From NCBI RefSeq assembly GCF_000308495.1, contig NZ_BAFU01000068.1:141762-205761 (forward strand): a stretch of 64,000 nucleotides of DNA, read 5' to 3'. The notes beneath the pieces were generated by a model, which was given only the letters and a program-made list of their open reading frames with translations, had not been told where the DNA came from and searched no databases. This document shows, piece after piece, positions 53,714-61,608 of this stretch; position 1 is the stretch's first letter; each line of letters starts with the position of its first letter. The stretch is from Nocardia brevicatena NBRC 12119. Lineage in GTDB: Bacteria; Actinomycetota; Actinomycetes; Mycobacteriales; Mycobacteriaceae. A program made the position numbers and the translations under genes.

Positions 53714-53926
53714 TTATTCGTACTCGTCGGGGTCGGCGCGGCCGCCGAGGTAGGCGACAGCGCCCAGGGATTGCAGGCATTGCGGGCCGTGTCCGCTGTG
53801 TGTGGTGCGGACGAATATCGCTTCCCCCAGCGAGGCGAACTCGGTGTCACTGCTCGCACAGTCACCGTGGCGGCGCATCCACGAGTCCCGGTCCGGTCCC
53901 GAGCCCCACCGCAGTCCCAGGGTCAT
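53714..53926 (-). CDS. 70-residue peptide coupled to the acyl-CoA oxidase gene
   Basis: The gene starts at 53926, overlapping the stop of the acyl-CoA oxidase-like gene by four bases (ATGA), which supports its reality. The product ends EFASLGEAIFVRTTHSGHG followed by QCLQSLGAVAYLGGRADPDEYE, quoted in two parts. It has no family match that I know. Its place between an oxidase and a radical SAM enzyme makes it a precursor-peptide or carrier candidate. Confidence 0.5.
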   Translation of the reverse strand: MTLGLRWGSGPDRDSWMRRHGDCASSDTEFASLGEAIFVRTTHSGHGPQCLQSLGAVAYLGGRADPDEYE

Positions 53927-55737
53927 TGCGGCTGAGTGAAGCTGTCGGTGTTCCAGCCGGTGCGTTCACGCCACGACTGCAGGTAATCCGGCGCGAAGAC
54001 CGGCGCTCCGGGCAGCTGCGGGATATCGAACGCCGCAGCCAAGATGGTCAGGTTGTCGATGAGGACGCGGCGGTGTTGCAGCAGGTCGGTTTCGATCTCG
54101 GCCGCGCGCTGGTCGGACTGCAATCCCCGCCGCTGGAACCACGTCCCGAGCGAAGCGAGGAACTCCAGTGCGACCACCGCGGCCACGGAGTGCATCACTG
54201 TGGCTGCGTGGGGGTCGAGGGCTGTGTCGGCGGCGATGAGCGCGGCGGTCACCGCGAGGCGTATCCCGGTGGTGTGGGCCAGATCGGCGCGCGGCGAGTC
54301 CAGGCCCAGCGCATCCCCGTCGGGCTTGTACTCTTCGCGGTCGATGCCGGTCGCGAGGTAGAGATCGGTGGCAAGGTGGTCTTCGCGAGCCACGATCATC
54401 TCGAGCCACCACGGCTTCTCTGCCGGTGTCCCGGGAAGTGTGAGGATGCACAGTGTTTTCGCATACCGCCCCGCGGTGACTTGCAGAGCGCGAGTGTCGC
54501 CTTCGGCGGTTTTCCCGCCGAAGGCGTTGGCGATCGCATCCGGGAGGTAGTTGCATCGCAGAATCCCGTGCGCGGCCAGCCGTTCCCGGCACACGATCAG
54601 CGCGTCCTGGGCGAGGGTGGTCAACAGTGGTTTGATCACCAACACCCACAGTGACAGCGGCGGCTCGATATCGGGTCCGGCCGCCATATCGCGCACCATC
54701 CGCCCCAGCACGCCACACACATATGTGTCGGCGATGGCGGTGACGATATCGCGCTGCAACACGTCACTGTCACCGTGGGGACGTTGAGCCGTGAACCCGA
54801 CCGCAGCCGCGGCCCCAGCCCCGGCGCTGCGGTTCATCGCGATACCCAGATCGAGGCGCCCGTGGATCAACGGCCCGACCGTTCGATGGAACCGCTGGCG
54901 CACCGGGACCTCGGAGACGAAGGCCCCGGTGTCGTCGAAACGGCCCCATTCCCCGCACAGGACTCCGTTGTCGGGGACGAGCAGCCCGTTCAGTTTGATC
55001 AGGGCGTGTGGCATGGCTGAGCCGAGTTTCGGTGACAGAATGTGGATTTCTGCTCCCTCGGCCAGACCGTCCTCCACGGTTCGGAAACGCGACACGAACG
55101 CCAGCACCCCCCGGTCCTCACCGTTGTCCATCAGCCGCGCTGTGAACACGGCGATGGTTGGTACGTCGGGATCGGCGAGGTTGGCCATCGCTTTGACTGC
55201 CTCGAGGCTGGTGCTATAGAGGCGGTAACCACCGGCCGCAGCATCACGCACCGCGATCATCTGCAGATCACCGGCACGGTTCGTGCCGCCGAGTTCGGTG
55301 TGTGCGAACACGCCCAGCGTCTCGCCGCTGTCCAGCTCATCCAGGCATCGCTGCAGGTAATCGCTGCCGTTGCCCAGCTCCAGGATCGCGCGGGTAGTCA
55401 ACGCGAAGTGCCCGTTCAGCACTGTCAGCACATGGGTTGCGGCGATTGCTGCGCTGTCGCAGAGCGCGCCCCGCAGGTGAACATCCTGGGCGATCTTGCG
55501 GGCCGGGAGCCCGACCTCTGCCAGCAGCGACGGCAACAGGATCGGCCCGATACCGGCCTCCTGCTCGTAGGTCACGCCGCCTTCGGGAGCCACGTTGCCC
55601 AGTCGCAGCATGATGTCCATCGCGGTGCGCTGAGTGCCGAGATGCTCGCCGAAGAGCGCGGCACGCAACGCGCCGACGGTCGGGTCCTCTCCGCGGTAAC
55701 CGACGGGGGTGACGAGATCGGTAGTGGTGGTGGTCAT
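53923..55737 (-). CDS. Acyl-CoA oxidase/dehydrogenase-like flavoprotein
   Basis: The 604-residue protein has an acyl-CoA oxidase layout: a helical N terminus, the FAD/substrate segment LGVFAHTELGGTNRAGDLQM in the middle domain, and a C-terminal helical domain (LDLGIAMNRSAGAGAAAAVG, HGILRCNYLPDAIANAFGG). Acyl-CoA oxidases desaturate a thioester-bound chain with FAD. In this operon it may act on a carrier-bound intermediate. It has the length of an ACOX (about 600) rather than of short acyl-CoA dehydrogenases (about 380). Confidence 0.8.
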   Translation of the reverse strand: MTTTTTDLVTPVGYRGEDPTVGALRAALFGEHLGTQRTAMDIMLRLGNVAPEGGVTYEQEAGIGPILLPSLLAEVGLPARKIAQDVHLRGALCDSAAIAATHVLTVLNGHFALTTRAILELGNGSDYLQRCLDELDSGETLGVFAHTELGGTNRAGDLQMIAVRDAAAGGYRLYSTSLEAVKAMANLADPDVPTIAVFTARLMDNGEDRGVLAFVSRFRTVEDGLAEGAEIHILSPKLGSAMPHALIKLNGLLVPDNGVLCGEWGRFDDTGAFVSEVPVRQRFHRTVGPLIHGRLDLGIAMNRSAGAGAAAAVGFTAQRPHGDSDVLQRDIVTAIADTYVCGVLGRMVRDMAAGPDIEPPLSLWVLVIKPLLTTLAQDALIVCRERLAAHGILRCNYLPDAIANAFGGKTAEGDTRALQVTAGRYAKTLCILTLPGTPAEKPWWLEMIVAREDHLATDLYLATGIDREEYKPDGDALGLDSPRADLAHTTGIRLAVTAALIAADTALDPHAATVMHSVAAVVALEFLASLGTWFQRRGLQSDQRAAEIETDLLQHRRVLIDNLTILAAAFDIPQLPGAPVFAPDYLQSWRERTGWNTDSFTQPQ

Positions 55738-55810
55738 GGTGTCACTCGCTTCCGTAGTGCGGAATCCAGGGGATAACGGGCGCAGCGGCCGAAGATCGAG
55801 CGCCTGGGTG

Positions 55811-57076
55811 TCATCGGTGGGCCGATGCCGGCGCGATGATCAACGGCGGTGTCGGTGGGAACGCGACGGGCACGGCCGCGGGGGCACGGTGAAACGGGCC
55901 GGTACGCCACGGGACCTCGTCGGCTGGAACGGTCAGCTCAGCTTCGGGTAAGGCGTCGAAGAAATGCGCGATGGCCTCGATCGCGATCTGTTTCGACATT
56001 TCCCGCGCCATATCCGGGCAGGTGTGCGGGCCGCTGCCATAGGCCAGATGCGATTTGTTGTCGGTCCAGCCTTTGTCGCCGACGATCGCAGGGTCGGTGT
56101 TGCAGGCGACCATGCTCACCAGCACCGGCTGGTCCGCCGGCAGCCACACCCGGTCAACCAGAACCGGCTGGCGCGGATAGCTGTTACAGAGGTTGGCCAT
56201 CGGGGGGTCGTCGGCGAGGGTTTCTTCGACCGCATCGCGCACCGGGGGCGTGAACATGCTGTTGTCGTGGCGGTAACGGACAGCGGTCAGCATCCGCCGG
56301 ATCGTGTTCGCGATCAGGTTACGCACCGGCTCGATCCCTGCAGAGTAGATAGTGACCAGCTGATGCATTCGCTGCTCATCGGTGAGGTTCGGGCACCGGT
56401 GCACCAGCCAGGACGCGATATCGGCGGCGGGTGTGCGGCGTTTGAGTTCGATCAACTCGAACAACGCTGCCGCCACTTCGGCGTTCACGTGCTCGGTATC
56501 GACGCCTTCGAACATCGCCGCGATCGCCACACGCAGCCGCTCGCCGATCCCGGGCGGGCAGCCGACGGTCTCGTTGAGCACCGTGAACACCAGCGGAGTG
56601 ATGAAATGCTCGATCAGTTCGACCTCGCCGGCCTGACAGAACCGGTTGATCAGCGAGGCAGCAACCCGGATCGTGCGCTCTCGAACCGCATTCAAATCGA
56701 CTACTGACAACGCGGTCTGCAGCGCGCCGCGGTAGATCGCATGTTCTTTCCCGGCGCAGCGCAGCGAATTGGGTCGCCAACCGAGCATCGGCAGTAGCGG
56801 ATGATCCTCCGACAGGGATTTCTGCCACACCCGCGGATCGGCCGGGAACCGGTCGGGATCATTGAGGATCCGCACCGCTGTGTGGTAGCCGATAACCAGG
56901 GTGGCAGGGACATCCGGCGCGAGTTCGACCGGGGCCAGCGTTCGCCCGCCCTGGCGCATGCGCTCGTAGGCGGCGTAGGGGGCGAGCGCGAAGGCGGGAG
57001 TATAGAGCGGAGTGCGGGGACCGAGATCTTCGATTGAGCAGGTGCCGCTGCGCGACAGTGACTGGGGGCTGAGCAT
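55811..57076 (-). CDS. Cytochrome P450 lacking the EXXR motif
   Basis: The 421-residue protein has the heme loop LAYGSGPHTCPD with cysteine 353 (Tyr for the usual Phe) and P450 N-terminal landmarks (GTLAPVELAPDVPATLVIG-like, PADPRVWQKSL). The K-helix reads AVEETLADDPPMANLC, so the EXXR arginine is missing. The I-helix has AGIEP without the conserved threonine. This resembles CYP157-type P450s of actinomycete conservons, which also lack EXXR. Oxygen activation may differ. It follows a second P450 gene by 66 bases. Confidence 0.82.
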   Translation of the reverse strand: MLSPQSLSRSGTCSIEDLGPRTPLYTPAFALAPYAAYERMRQGGRTLAPVELAPDVPATLVIGYHTAVRILNDPDRFPADPRVWQKSLSEDHPLLPMLGWRPNSLRCAGKEHAIYRGALQTALSVVDLNAVRERTIRVAASLINRFCQAGEVELIEHFITPLVFTVLNETVGCPPGIGERLRVAIAAMFEGVDTEHVNAEVAAALFELIELKRRTPAADIASWLVHRCPNLTDEQRMHQLVTIYSAGIEPVRNLIANTIRRMLTAVRYRHDNSMFTPPVRDAVEETLADDPPMANLCNSYPRQPVLVDRVWLPADQPVLVSMVACNTDPAIVGDKGWTDNKSHLAYGSGPHTCPDMAREMSKQIAIEAIAHFFDALPEAELTVPADEVPWRTGPFHRAPAAVPVAFPPTPPLIIAPASAHR

Positions 57077-57142
57077 AGCTTCTCGTTTTCCTTACAACAC
57101 GTGCATCACAACGACCGGGCGGGAAAGGTGCGGGTGTTTCGC

Positions 57143-58414
57143 CTAGGGCAGTAACCGGACAGGGTCGAAAGCCACCGGCAACGCGGCCAGGAGCCGATGG
57201 AAGGGGCTCGCCTGCCACACCAGCTGCCCGGCCGGGTGCATATCCGGAATGGCGTCCATGAGCTGGTCGATAGCCACAGTGGCGATCAGCAGCCCGATCC
57301 CGTCGGCGGGGCAGCCATGAATCCCGGCACCGAACGCCAGATGCGAACGGTTACCACGGCGATCTGTCTGAGCGACAGGATCGCGGCGCCAATCGGCCAG
57401 ACCGACGATCACCGGTTGATGCGCGGGCAACCAGACACCGTTGTCCATCAACTGCGGCACTTGCGGGTACCGCACGCACCAGTTCGTCAGCGGCGGGTCG
57501 GTGAACAGCGCCTCATCCAGGGCCTCGCGGGTGGACAGGCTTCCACCCAGCGCGGCGGCAAGCCGCTCGTCGGTCAGGATCAACCGGACGGTGTTCAAGA
57601 TCAACGCCGTAGTGGGTTCGACAGCCATCTCATAGATCAGTGCGAGCTGGGCCACCACCTCGGCCCCCGACAAGCTCGCCTCGTGCGCTAGCAGCCACGA
57701 CGCCACATCCTCGCCGGGTGCCGCCTGCTTGCCCTGTACCACCTCGTACAGCACCGAGTACAGCAGTCGCCGTCCGGCTTCAGCAGCGTCGACATCGCGA
57801 ACATCGGTCAGCGCCGCAAGCGCGGGTGTCAACGCAGCCGAGGCATCCCCCGATACACCCACGAGCTGGTTTACCGTGTTGAGCACAAGTGGGTAGGCGA
57901 ATTGCGCCCGCAGCTCCGCCGACCCCACGGGCCAAAACGCGTTGATCAACGCGACCGCATACCGTTCCACGTCGGCCTGCAGCATGTGCTGATCGACCCG
58001 CGCCAACGCCGCGACGTGCGCTCCCCGGTACCGGGCATGCTCGACCCCCACGGTCCGCGCCGGTGTCGGGCCTGCCTCCAACATCGGCCGAACCGGGCAG
58101 TCCCGAGGTAGGCGGCGCTGCCACCCACTCGGGTCGGCGGGAAAGGTATCGAGATTGTGCAGAATCTTCAACGCTTCCCGGTGCCCCAGCACCAAGGTCG
58201 CCGGCACCCCCGGAGCTAATTCCACTGGAACCAGCGACCCGAACTCGCCCTCCCACTCCCGATACCAGCGAGCCGGATCAGCAGCGAACCCAGCGGTGTA
58301 CAGCGGCACAGCGCGATCGTCCGGCGCAACCGGTGACCCTTGGATAACCACCGGTTCAGGTGCCGAGGTTCCCGGCCCCCGAGCCGTTCCGGGCTGGGTA
58401 GATAGCCTGCTCAC
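57143..58414 (-). CDS. Second EXXR-lacking cytochrome P450
   Basis: The protein of about 423 residues starts at GTG 58414 (GGAG six bases upstream; TTG 58426 is an alternative). The heme loop is LAFGAGIHGCPADGIG. The K-helix reads LDEALFTDPPLTNWC, again without EXXR, and the I-helix has MAVEPTT. Text such as LVPVELAPGVPATLVLGHRE and PADPSGWQRRLPRDCP matches the first P450, so the two arose by duplication. It is the first gene of the leftward operon. Confidence 0.82.
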   Translation of the reverse strand: MSRLSTQPGTARGPGTSAPEPVVIQGSPVAPDDRAVPLYTAGFAADPARWYREWEGEFGSLVPVELAPGVPATLVLGHREALKILHNLDTFPADPSGWQRRLPRDCPVRPMLEAGPTPARTVGVEHARYRGAHVAALARVDQHMLQADVERYAVALINAFWPVGSAELRAQFAYPLVLNTVNQLVGVSGDASAALTPALAALTDVRDVDAAEAGRRLLYSVLYEVVQGKQAAPGEDVASWLLAHEASLSGAEVVAQLALIYEMAVEPTTALILNTVRLILTDERLAAALGGSLSTREALDEALFTDPPLTNWCVRYPQVPQLMDNGVWLPAHQPVIVGLADWRRDPVAQTDRRGNRSHLAFGAGIHGCPADGIGLLIATVAIDQLMDAIPDMHPAGQLVWQASPFHRLLAALPVAFDPVRLLP

Positions 58415-58634
58415 AACACGCTCCAAGCATCGGGAAGTATCTGTCGTAATGGGATCGACTCACAGGCACCCCGTCGGAAACGGCGTCCTGCGCGCTGTCG
58501 TCGCGAGCCCTGTGAGGTGTACGGTTCGCGCCGACACTGGACACCGCCGCTTGCCGAATTTCCGCGGAGACAAGCGCGCCGACCGGGTGCTGGTTACGAT
58601 GCTGGCGGGTCAGGGGTGTGCTTGACCAGGGGTT

Positions 58635-58683
58635 GCTGGGGCCATCTGTGGGCCAAAAGAATTGGCCCACAGATGGCCCCAGC
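58635..58683. promoter_or_regulatory. Perfect 22-bp inverted repeat before the XRE/TPR gene
   Basis: Arms at 58635-58656 and 58662-58683 are exactly complementary with a five-base loop (AAGAA). The dyad starts with GCTGGGGCCATC and ends 23 bases before the GTG start of the regulator, in the divergent promoter region of the P450 operon. It could be an operator for the regulator or an RNA hairpin in its leader. Confidence 0.7.
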
Positions 58684-58706
58684 ACGGTAAGCAAAAAGGG
58701 GTATTG

Positions 58707-59918
58707 GTGAGCGGGGAGTTCGGTTCGGCAATGAAGCGGCTGAGGACCGCACGCGGTCTCACGGCCGACCAACTCGCCCGCCTGATCAGTTACGACCGAG
58801 GCGCATTGAGCCGGATAGAGCGCGGAAAGCGCACGCCGACACCGGATATCGCCTCCCGCATCGACACGGCCCTAGATGCCGGCGGCAGCCTCGTCGAGCT
58901 CATCGATCGCGGAAGCTCCTCCACCAGCAATGACGATCTGGCAACCGCGGCACGGGAGTCGGCCGAGTTTGCCCAATGGGTCATCGCAGCCGGCGGCCAA
59001 CTGGATAGCGCCCAGGTCGCCGATGAACTCACCGCGATCGGCTGTCAGTTCGTCTGCGCTACTCCGCTTCCGCTGGTCGACCGTCTGCGCGCACTGCGCA
59101 GCGAGATCCGCGCCGCCCTGCGCACGGGGCCAGCACCGGCACGGGCCCGCGAGTTGGTGCTCTTGGGCGGCATCACAATCGATCTCCTCGCCCACGTCAC
59201 CGAAAACCTCGGCCATCCCCACGCCGCCGAGCGCCACGCTCGTTCCGCGGAAGCGATCGGGGTCAATCTCGGGCACCCTGGACTACAGGCGTGGTCCGCA
59301 GGCACCCGCGCCCTGATCTGGGAATGGAACAACCGCCCGGATGAAGCCATGACTCTCGCGGCCAAGGCCGCATCGATCGCACCGACCGGCGAGCAACAGG
59401 TACGGCTGGCGGCAATCGAAGCCCGCTGCGCGGCCCGGGTCGGACGGCCGGACGAAGCCCACGATGCCATCACGCGCAGCGTAGAAGCCGCCGAAGTTAC
59501 CGCCCACGATGACCTCACCATGCTCGGCGGGGCACTACGATTTCCGCCCAGCAAAATGGCCTACTACCTCGGATCCACCCACCGACTACTGGGCGAATTC
59601 GATCACGCCCAACGGTGGGCGCTGGAGGCTATATCTGCCTACGAGAACGGACCCGCGACCGAACGCTCATACGGTGACGAAGCACTCGCCCGCGCCGACG
59701 TCGCGATCGGCCGCATCCACTCGGGCGAGCTAGACGGCGCCAAAGAGGTCCTGACACCCGTCCTCCGGCTACCAGCCGAACAACGCATCCAGCCCATCGC
59801 CGATGGCTTGCGCGCGGTTGACACCGCCCTGTTGAACACCCACTATGCCAACGACCCGATCATCACCGAGCTCAGCGAGGAGATCAGCATGCTCACCTCG
59901 TCCCGGCACCCGGGATGA
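58707..59918 (+). CDS. XRE-family regulator with TPR-like repeats
   Basis: The 403-residue protein starts at GTG 58707 (AGGGG before it). Residues 5-60 form a helix-turn-helix (MKRLRTARGLTADQLARLIS, ALSRIERGKRTPTPDIA). The rest is alpha-helical with repeat-like segments (LGHPHAAERHARSAEAIGVN, NRPDEAMTLAAKAASIAP, GRPDEAHDAITRSVEAAEV, LGEFDHAQRWALEAISAYE) as in TPR-type sensor regulators. It is divergent from the P450 operon, with the 22-bp inverted repeat between. It likely controls both directions. It is coupled to the following gene by ATGA. Confidence 0.85.
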   Translation: MSGEFGSAMKRLRTARGLTADQLARLISYDRGALSRIERGKRTPTPDIASRIDTALDAGGSLVELIDRGSSSTSNDDLATAARESAEFAQWVIAAGGQLDSAQVADELTAIGCQFVCATPLPLVDRLRALRSEIRAALRTGPAPARARELVLLGGITIDLLAHVTENLGHPHAAERHARSAEAIGVNLGHPGLQAWSAGTRALIWEWNNRPDEAMTLAAKAASIAPTGEQQVRLAAIEARCAARVGRPDEAHDAITRSVEAAEVTAHDDLTMLGGALRFPPSKMAYYLGSTHRLLGEFDHAQRWALEAISAYENGPATERSYGDEALARADVAIGRIHSGELDGAKEVLTPVLRLPAEQRIQPIADGLRAVDTALLNTHYANDPIITELSEEISMLTSSRHPG

Positions 59919-60790
59919 CGCCCACCCGCAACATCCTGTCCACCGCGTGCCAGCTGGCCGGATTCCCTGCCGAGGACGCCGAGCTACTACATGCCCACAG
60001 CAACACCGTCTACCTTCTACCATCGACCGGCGTCGTGGCCCGAATCAACGGCAACGACCACGCCGGACTCCGCGCGAAAGCCTCACTCACCATCACCCGC
60101 TGGCTCGCCGATCATGGTCTGCCGGTGACCGAACCAGCCTTCGACCACGCGATCGATGTCGCCGGCTCGACGGTCACGTTCTGGACCTACTATCCCCAGC
60201 ACCGAACCAACCGTCCACCACCACAGCAACTCGGCGAGATCCTGGCACACCTCCACGCCCTCCCAGCACCCCCCTTTCCGCTGCCCGATTACGAGCCGCT
60301 AATCGGACTCGTCAGCATTCTCACCCCCGATATCACACCAATGGTGCTGTCCACGGAGGATCAACGGTGGTTAAGTGAGCAGGCTGAACAGCTAATCGCC
60401 GAGTATCGAACCCTGCCCACCATCCTGGGACGAGGCATGGTCCACGGCGACGCCTACACCGGAAACACCCTCTGGGCCGGCGACACGGTACTCCTCGGTG
60501 ACTGGGACGAAACCTCGATCGCTCCGCGCGAGCTGGACCTCGCCAACACGGTGCAAGCCAGAAGGTTCGGCATCCAGGAAGCCGACATCAACGCTTTTCT
60601 GCGCGCCTACGGATACGACCCCCGCGGCGAACCTCTCTTCGACGCGCTGGTCCGCATGCGCGACCTGCACACCCTCACCAGCTACATCCGCCGCGCACAA
60701 CGCGACGATGCCCGCGCCCACACCGAACTCACCGCCCGACTGCGAAGCATGCAAAACCGCACAACACCTGCACGCTGGACAAGCGCATAG
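59915..60790 (+). CDS. Aminoglycoside phosphotransferase-like kinase
   Basis: The 291-residue protein has the APH/choline-kinase fold: an N-lobe (NTVYLLPSTGVVARING), the catalytic loop GMVHGDAYTGNTLW (HGDxxxxN) and the metal-binding LLGDWDE (DxD-like). The kinase could phosphorylate a small molecule, perhaps a biosynthetic intermediate or a self-resistance target; no aminoglycoside specificity is implied. ATG 59915 overlaps the regulator stop by four bases. Confidence 0.85.
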   Translation: MTPTRNILSTACQLAGFPAEDAELLHAHSNTVYLLPSTGVVARINGNDHAGLRAKASLTITRWLADHGLPVTEPAFDHAIDVAGSTVTFWTYYPQHRTNRPPPQQLGEILAHLHALPAPPFPLPDYEPLIGLVSILTPDITPMVLSTEDQRWLSEQAEQLIAEYRTLPTILGRGMVHGDAYTGNTLWAGDTVLLGDWDETSIAPRELDLANTVQARRFGIQEADINAFLRAYGYDPRGEPLFDALVRMRDLHTLTSYIRRAQRDDARAHTELTARLRSMQNRTTPARWTSA

Positions 60791-61105
60791 CGCAGCGAAG
60801 CCCATGCGCCGCGCCGGCCTTGAGGGAACGGCATCTTGCATAGAACGCGGGTTTCCGGCGATAGCGCGGGTTTCGGACACTTAACTGACGTCCTTCGGGT
60901 CGAAGGGTGTTGGCTCCGTCCTTCAGATTGTCGTGCTCGTAGCGCGGAACACTAGCTTTTTATCGCTTTGACCTGCGCGGTTGGGCGAGCGGCGACGCTG
61001 GTAGCGTAGCCGGGTGCTCTCGACGATTCAGGCGGATTGACCGGCCCCACCGCTTGGGCCAGATCAGGTGGCTAACTGACGACCTTCTGCGAAGGGCTGA
61101 CAGTT
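60791..61105. repeat. Non-coding stretch with a pair of similar 26-bp repeats
   Basis: TAACTGACGTCCTTCGGGTC...GAAGGG at 60882-60907 and TAACTGACGACCTTCTGC...GAAGGGCTG at 61073-61099 are similar direct repeats about 190 bases apart. The second sits directly upstream of the transposase remnant and may be the end of the insertion sequence. No gene is supported in this stretch. Confidence 0.35.
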
Positions 61106-61435
61106 ATGCCACGTCCCTACCCTCCCGAGTTCCGGAGCAGAGCAGTCGCCCTTGTCCGAGCCGGACGACCGGCCAAACAAAGCGCGGGCGACATCGACCT
61201 CGGCATCACCCGGTTACGTATTCGGCTCGGTGATGAGGCGATCATCGGCGAGCAGCGCATTCTGGGGTACCCGAGAGAAGAGCGTCTCCGGGAAGCCCAA
61301 CGTGGGCGATGTTCGGCGGGCGCCCTGCCGTGCTCGGAGAGCGGAGTCTCCGGGCCTCCACATGACCCGGCGGCACCCGGGCCGGTACGCCCTATGCCAA
61401 CAGGCGCGACCGCATGTGAACTGCAAATACAGTGA
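61106..61435 (+). pseudogene. Transposase orfA remnant (IS3-like HTH)
   Basis: The frame begins MPRPYPPEFRSRAVALVRAG, the standard start of an HTH transposase of the IS3 type, and diverges after about 25 residues (RPAKQSAGDIDLGITRLRIR). The expected helix-turn-helix continuation and catalytic part are absent. It is a truncated, frameshifted relic. Confidence 0.6.
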
Positions 61436-61608
61436 AAGACCCTGGCTTACAATGCAATACGCCTGTACCATCACTCAGCTGGAAGGGCCCCGTATGTTCG
61501 GGTGCCGAATCTTGAGGCAGGGGGAACTATGGCACCGTGTTCCAGTTCGGCATCGCATGGTCGCCACCTGGCCCGGCGGCCGATTGACGCGCGCAGGCAG
61601 GAAGCCCG
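61436..61608. other. Leader region before the carbamoyltransferase gene
   Basis: No coding frame with family homology was found between the transposase relic and the carbamoyltransferase start. AGGAAG five bases before ATG 61609 is the ribosome-binding site. Promoter elements were not located with confidence. Confidence 0.4.

Noticed and set aside
53714-53926. DUF397-type partner of an XRE regulator
   Set aside because: A serine/glycine-cysteine stretch is vaguely similar, but the DUF397 RDSK-type core is missing.
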